In this document: positions 58,295 through 64,000 of the stretch, in pieces | Layout: each line of letters begins with the position of its first letter | Numbering within the stretch: position 1 is the first letter of the stretch | From: Acanthococcus lagerstroemiae | Lineage: Eukaryota; Arthropoda; Insecta; Hemiptera; Eriococcidae | DNA: 64,000 nucleotides | Assembly: GCA_031841125.1 (NCBI GenBank) | Contig: CM063108.1 | Location: 57,372,122-57,436,121 of the forward strand | Reading direction: 5' to 3' | Program-made: the position numbers and the translations under genes | The notes under the pieces: model-generated | Database searches by the model: none | Told to the model about the DNA's origin: nothing | The model's input: the letters and a program-made list of their open reading frames with translations, nothing else

Positions 58295-60378
58295 TCGTAT
58301 GTACATATGAAGGGTAAAGAATCAAAACTCACATTTGCTATTTTACTTCAAGGGCACAAATAGGCAAAATACTGCAAACGGGTGCTGGAATATCTTTGCT
58401 GCGCCTGTGAATGTAGAGTAGTTATACATTTCGCACATTCACAGGCGTAGCAAAGATATTCCTGCACCCGTGTTATACAGTATTATTTTAATGAGATGGA
58501 AGTAAAGGAAGCCGTATGCGGATTAAAACCGACGAAAACTACTGGACCCGACTTGGTTCCCCAATATATATATAAAGCATGCCATGAATTTTTTGTTCGA
58601 CCGTTAACACATATTTTCAATACGATATATTGAGTACGTCTGACTTCCCTCAATCATGGAAAGTATCCATAGTACCCCCCCCCCCCCCATAAATGACATC
58701 ACAAATTATAGACCCATATCTATTCTTTCACTTCCTGCAAAAGTTTTGAGTCCATATTATATAAAAGAATATATCAAACAAGTTTGTAGTCATATCTCTG
58801 AACATCAACATGGATTCATGCAAGGCAAATCAGTCACTACAAATCTAGTGTCCTTTATGGACTATACATCTCATGTTCTGGATCAAAATTTGCAAGTGGA
58901 TTCTATATATACAGATTTCCAAAAAGCGTTTGACAAAGTTGATCATAAAATTCGAATAACTAAATTAATTAAGGATGGGTTTCTCTGAATCACTTGTTTA
59001 TTTAACCAACAGGCAGCAATGTGTGAAATTCAAGGGAGCCTTTTCAAGTAAATTTTCTTGCACGTCTGGCGTTCCCCAGGGATTCAATCTTGGTCCTTTA
59101 TTATTTATCTTGTTCATTGATGACATCACAACCTATGTAAAACACTCAAAGGTACTTCTATATGCGGATGACCTAAAATTATTCAGGCAGATTCGGGATG
59201 CTGGGGACAGGGAACTTTTACAACTAGATCTTAATGCTCTCATCAATTGGAGTAGAATCAATAAATTAGGTTTTAACGTTAAAAAGTGTTCTTATGTCAC
59301 CTACACACGGAAGGTACTCCCTGTCGTTACAGCATATGCAATGGACAGTCAAGTGCTTCAAAAAATAATGAAATCAGAGATCTTGGCGTAACGTGTTTGA
59401 CTCAAAACTAACTTTTAAAACTCATATCAATTTGGCAGTCAACAAGGCAAGAAGAATGCTAGGGTTTGTTATAAGGAATGCTGTGAATTTCAAGAATATT
59501 CAGACAATACAGACTCTATACTACACTCTAGTACGATCCCACCTTGAATATGCTGCAATAGTATGGAGTCCATTCACCACTGAAGCTACTAAAACTATTG
59601 AAAACGTGCAGAAACGGTTCCTACGATACTTGTATTATAAACAATTTACCTATTACTCGTATTCGATCAAATACAAAGAACTGTTACATGGACATGAAAT
59701 AAAGAGTTTGATTGAAAGGACGTAGAGACATTTTTAGCTTAATATTCCTAAGTAGCCTGATTCACAATGAGAAGCGTGACCCACTATTCGTAGAGAAAAT
59801 CGCAATTCGTATACCACCATTCAACAGTCGTAGCACTGATATATTTGCAATCCATCACTTTCGAACACAGTTATTATTCTATTCCCCATTAATTCGAACT
59901 ATGAAATTATATAATGATATTTGCAAAATTCACGATAACCTCGATATCCCTGACTTCGCAAACAGAAGGAGTTTTAAGAAGCAAATACGGACGTTGCTAG
60001 ATTGACGGCTCGTGGCCCCCCTACTTCTGTATACTTGTAAGATAGAAATGAAACTGCCGTGCTTATGACTGAAATGGGCTGGTGGGGCTTGGTGGGACAT
60101 GGGGTGCCGAGGGGTGATGGGCAGATTTATTATATGCATCCTTTTTTATTTATTTTTTGTTCCTTTTTAGTTACTTATTTAGTTTGTTTCTTTTTTCAGT
60201 TTATTTTATTTCTGTTTCCATTTATTTCTTATGCCCCCGTTGTAATTGGCCATCTGGCTGTGGTGACTCAGGGCGTTAAATAAACATTATTATTATTATT
60301 ATTATTATTTTGCCTATTTGCGCCCATGAAGTAAAATGGCAAATGTGAGTTTTGATTCTTTACCCTTCATATGTATGC
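58295..60378. mobile_element. inverted-repeat element containing a hairpin and a LINE
   Basis: About 65-bp inverted arms (58300-58365 and 60310-60376), for example ATATGAAGGGTAAAGAATCA facing TGATTCTTTACCCTTCATAT. Next to the left arm is a hairpin (58378-58473) with 37-base arms and two mismatches. The LINE fills the rest, so it probably inserted in the original element's interior. No TSD was established. Confidence 0.65.
58491..60311 (+). mobile_element. Jockey/CR1-type LINE, frameshifted
   Basis: Motifs in order: KEAVCGLKPTKTTGPDLVP, ITNYRPISILSLPAKV, HQHGFMQGKSVTTNL, YTDFQKAFDKVDH, SGVPQGFNLGPLLFILFIDD, catalytic YADDLKLF (near 59161), WSRINKLGFNVKKC, then LVRSHLEYAAIVW and a C-terminal RRSFKKQI-like end. 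Open pieces (58656-58988, 58975-59391, 59393-59725, 59712-60005) overlap in different frames, so at least three frameshifts have occurred. It ends in a (TTA)n tail at 60287-60311. Endonuclease is missing. Confidence 0.9.
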
Positions 60379-60379
60379 T

Positions 60380-61416
60380 ACCTACGGTTAATATGTATTT
60401 AATCAGTTAAAGTATACCTACAATTTCATTAAAATGCTCGCAAGTTTCTAGCCTTTGAATGCACTGAATCTTCCCCTTACGGAGTAATTGGCTAGTAAAA
60501 ATTTTGGATGTATTGAACTACCTACGTCATCTGTTTACGAAACAATTCAAATTTTCAGCCTGGTTGCTTTGAAAGAACGCCTTCCAAAAGAGCTGTGAAT
60601 TGTGAAAAATCAGGACTCTTGATTGTTTTCGGCCTCTGTGTGATGCTCTTCGAAATCGACAGGGCTGAAATTTTCAAATAAGGTGTAGACAAACGAAAAC
60701 TGCAGGTTTATTAAGTTTCACTCCGGTCCGTCAATAAGACAAGGAATGAAGGGCAGAAAATGGGTAAGTATTTCATGAAATTATACACTTTATTGATTGT
60801 ACGCATTAACGGCAAACATGTATGTACATCGAGAACTTATTCGACATTCGACATATTTGACTAGGCATTTATTATTCCCTCCTGCCGTCCTGCCCCATTG
60901 TCCAAGCATTTAACATACTAGTAGGATCCTAGAGGATCAGAGGATCTATCTATTTGACTATATCATCAGCGGCGACGGCAATTCTGACGGCGTTAATCAA
61001 ATTGAGCATAGGTATGTATTTTTTCTAACGAAGAAATTAGTTTCAAAGTTTCATTGAAGTTCAAAACACAAAGTTTTGAAGGAAAAAAAGTTTACTATGA
61101 GATGAGTCAAGAAAGCATTCTTCATCACTTCATCAACTGCCGTTAAATAGGAGCGGAAGATTCGATTCAATATTCAATTTACTCCCGTGTTCACGTTTTT
61201 TCCCCCAATAAAATCGAGTAAACGATCCATTCGCTCTTCCGGTGTTATGGCACTTGATTCGTTCTTATTTCTTTTTTGCTCTTCAAAACATTATGTAGAC
61301 TTTTGTGGATCCGTTCCCATTCGTTCCTATTCGCTATTTAGTGATGTTTTTCATTATTTTTACAGATGCCAGAATTATTCTATTAAGTCGAAATCTTCAT
61401 CTTATTATCCATCAAA
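60380..61416. other. no recognisable gene
   Basis: AT-rich DNA, no supported coding region or RNA. Confidence 0.4.
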
Positions 61417-61424
61417 TTGGGAGT

Positions 61425-61696
61425 CAGTGGCGGATCCAGGATTACACTTTGAGGGGGGGGGGCTAAATGTTAAAGAAAACAAGAGCAAACAAAATTTTAA
61501 GCATGAATGCATGATTGTTGATAAGTGATAATGTTGATTCATTGATAACGCGATATGTATTCACGAACTGTGCTGTATGAGCGCTACTGTCATTAAAAAC
61601 ATCGGTGGCTAAAATAAGTGGAAAAGCGAGTGAAAATTTTTTTGTTTGTGGGGGGGGGGCTATAGCCCCTTTAGCCCTCCCCTGGATCCGCCACTG
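61425..61696. mobile_element. 272-bp hAT-type MITE
   Basis: Perfect 8-bp TSD TTGGGAGT (61417-61424, 61697-61704). Ends CAGTGGCGGATCCAGG and CCTGGATCCGCCACTG are perfect inverted repeats. G runs of nine follow each end. Non-coding. Confidence 0.95.
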
Positions 61697-62029
61697 TTGG
61701 GAGTCGAAAGTCAAAGACATATATATGTTCGCCTAAAATGGAGGATCAGATAACTTTATGGAATCGAGCAAAAATTTTCAGGATATTACCTGTCCATCAA
61801 GTGGAATAGTAATTAATACAGCACTGCTAATAGGTACACCTACTTCGACTTCAAAACACTCGAAGTCAAATGGCTCTGGGCAGCAGCGTAAACAGAAAAT
61901 TTTTGATGGATACGGGGATGGCTTACAATTTTATAACTAATGAATAAATAAACTCTCTCATAGATAAAACTATAGTTGCGAGCGGAACGAGTAAAATTTT
62001 TTTTTCTCAAGAATTTGAGGAGTAAAAAT

Positions 62030-62955
62030 TAGTAATTTTAAAGTTTCTTCTTAGCTCGGAGGAAGTGGATTGTATCCCCATACTCATTAAGGTTCTTTCA
62101 CACGTCTGTATAAGTACATATTTAACTGGGCAAAAGTCTTCCAGAAGAAACGTCTTCGGATTCAAGATCATTTTTCTTAACTCTACAAAGACTTTTTTAA
62201 GACTCTTCCGGAATTTTGCTAGAGCCTTTAAGACGTGTCAAGATGAGCAATAAATGGGTATTTTGTAATTCTTTTCCTGGTTAGGAGGGGGGGGGGAGAT
62301 ATATTCTCATAATTTTTTTAAAATTCTTCCACGCGTCTTTTATTCTTCAAGACTCTTCTAGAATTCTTCAGGATAATTTCTAAAACTTTTTCATTCTTAT
62401 TCAAAATTATTATTTCAGACTCTACAAATGCTTTTTTAGACTCTTCCAGACTTCTACAATAAGTTCCTTTAAAAGACTTGTTAGGATAAACAGTAAAATA
62501 GGTACGTTCAACTTTTTTCAGGAGAAAATGGAAGGATGGAATATATCGCCACGCTTGCTAGGAATTCTACCAGACTGTTTTACTCTTCAAGACCCTTCCA
62601 GAATTGTTCAAGGCTATATATCTCTAGAACTCTTTCGGATTTAAGATTATTACTCCACGCTCTATACAGACTCTTTCAGACTTTTCCAGTCTTTTACAAA
62701 ACCCCTTAAGACTCGCACAGGTGAGTTGCAAAATGAGTATTTTAAACTTTTTTCCCGGTTCGGAAGTGGGTATATCCTCATAAATTTTTAAAAGTCTATC
62801 AGAAAAGCCTTTCAGGCGTACTTTATTTTTCAAGACTCGTTCAGAACTGTCCCAGATTATTTCTACAGCTTTTTCGGAATTGTTTGTAAATTATTATTTT
62901 GCGCTCTGCAGAGACTTTCCAACTTTTCCGAGACTTTTAGAGACCTGTTTAATTT
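62030..62955 (-). repeat. four ~235-bp tandem higher-order units
   Basis: Units begin near 62030, 62254, 62499 and 62733. Each has an A-T-rich start, a GGAGG/GGAAG-type patch, then CTTCAAGACTCTTCCAGAATT, then TTTTTCGGAATT-like, then CTCTACA-AGACTTTT. The units are diverged (roughly two-thirds similar by eye). Each unit is built from inverted AGTCTTGAAGAG words. Confidence 0.65.
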
Positions 62956-62989
62956 CTTAAAGCTCGACTAGACACTATAAGAAACACGT

Positions 62990-63620
62990 ACAGAAAAACC
63001 ATAAAGAAGCTCAAAAAATGTTGAACCGGCCTCTATAAGCATTTAACTAGGCTGGAAGAGATTCAAAAGTTTTAGTGAAGCATTGAATAGACTCAAAAAG
63101 TGTCAGCCATGTTTGTAAGAGTCTTAAAAAAAATTTGAAAAATCCTAATGAATCCCGAAGACTCTTAAACTTGTTTGGATGATTCCCAAAAGATCTTGAA
63201 TAAGTATGAAAAAATCTCAATCAAGCCTGAAATGGACCTAAAAATTTCTAGAAATAAAAAAAAACACGTTCAAAAATATTGGAAAGTTTTAAACAAAATT
63301 TAAGAAGCCTAGAAGAGTCTCGAAGAGTTCTAAACCTATCCAGATGGATGTAAAAAACGCTAGAACAAGGCTAAAAGAGTCTGAAACAGGTAACATGGTT
63401 ACGAAAAAATATTTCAGCGATTCTGAAAACAGTACATACAAAAAATATCAAAGAATCTGAGGAATCTTTAAAAATTCTCGAGGCTTGGGATAGTGTTGAC
63501 CAACTCCGTAAGATCTGGCAAGAGTCTTAAGCATGTCTTGAAGAATTTAAGAAATATTAAGCATAGCAGTAGCCTTAAAGAAGTCTTGAAGAGTCAAAGC
63601 AGACATTGAAGAGGCTTGTA
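62990..63620 (+). repeat. AGTCTTAAAAAG-type degenerate array, opposite orientation
   Basis: Words such as AAGAGTCTTAAA, GAGTCTGAAA, TAGAAGAGTCTCGAAGAG continue the same family as the preceding array but on the other strand. Orientation switches at about 62960. Confidence 0.65.
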
Positions 63621-63806
63621 GACGTTAAATCAGTTCTTCGATCATCAGGCTATATTCGTATTTGTGCCAGGCCATCGGGAATTTGCCCGATTCCCCGGTG
63701 GACCACGTCTCTCCCGGTTTCACTGCTCTCGTTGAACGTTGAATGCATAATCGCACATCCACTTGTGAGCACATTAGCACACCAAACGCCCCTTAATTTT
63801 TATTAT

Positions 63807-63925
63807 TACCCCCCGGCCACTGATGCGATGCCCGAAAGGGTAGTTTCCGGTGCCGGGGGTGCGGTGTCATAGGGGCTTCTTTAGCATGCGTGCATCGCCT
63901 ACGTCCCACCACACCAATTTTCATT
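63807..63925 (-). repeat. dispersed ~110-bp repeat (copy 2)
   Basis: Reverse-complement partner of 13763-13880, sharing CCGGAAACTACCCTTTCGGG, GCATCGCATCAGTG, CACCGCACCCCC and GGCGATGCACGC. Confidence 0.8.
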
Positions 63926-64000
63926 ATTAATGAGAAGAAAAAAATACATTTCTTTGACATCCTTCTGATAGAGACCCTCGGCCTCGACAATTTCAGATGC

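Overview
This window looks like an arthropod, most likely insect, nuclear genome segment. It has no operons, rRNA or bacterial-type gene packing. It has spliced genes with GT-AG introns, tRNA-derived SINE pieces, several LINE families, a BEL/Pao element, many small hAT-type elements with 8-bp target-site duplications (TSDs), microsatellites and long degenerate minisatellites. The species call is inference. I found no convincing host protein-coding gene; nearly every recognisable coding stretch belongs to a mobile element.

Layout. 0-9.5 kb: a SINE head, RTE-like LINE remnants (1.3-1.5 and 3.7-5.0 kb, minus strand), a 1.3-kb minisatellite with a long (TG)n run, a SINE and a 117-bp hAT MITE. 9.5-11.1 kb: a TA-flanked inverted-repeat element containing a solo LTR. 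11.3-18 kb: a LINE reverse transcriptase scrap, hairpins, a mariner/DUF4817-type foldback, and a hAT transposase remnant split by a 1.4-kb foldback. 19.4-41.3 kb: one old minus-strand RTE-like LINE has been split twice, by a 14.9-kb DNA transposon (19891-34804, TSD GCCCC) and by a BEL/Pao element (35439-40852, TSD CGTGT). 41-47 kb: A-rich and simple repeats and a second SINE copy. 47-55 kb: an RTE-like LINE split by a hAT element that is itself split by a 1.17-kb composite hAT element. A second copy of the composite, split by an I/R1-type LINE, lies at 52.1-54.7 kb. 55-64 kb: more hAT-like pieces, a Jockey/CR1-type LINE inside an inverted-repeat setting, and long degenerate arrays of an AGTCTTGAAGAG-like motif.

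The standout is the 14.9-kb transposon. It carries three same-strand open genes: an 84-aa coiled-coil protein, a 714-aa transposase-like protein in five exons, and a 462-aa DUF4806-domain protein in nine exons. For both spliced genes, exon phases close exactly from ATG to stop with no internal stop. The element has GGTAG/CTACC-rich subterminal regions, and each start codon lies a few to some 40 bases after a good 3' splice site. This suggests a shared leader exon with alternative splicing, as in plant En/Spm. Intact reading frames suggest the element was active recently or remains under selection. The BEL/Pao copy is young but broken: one frameshift, one stop and no 3' LTR.
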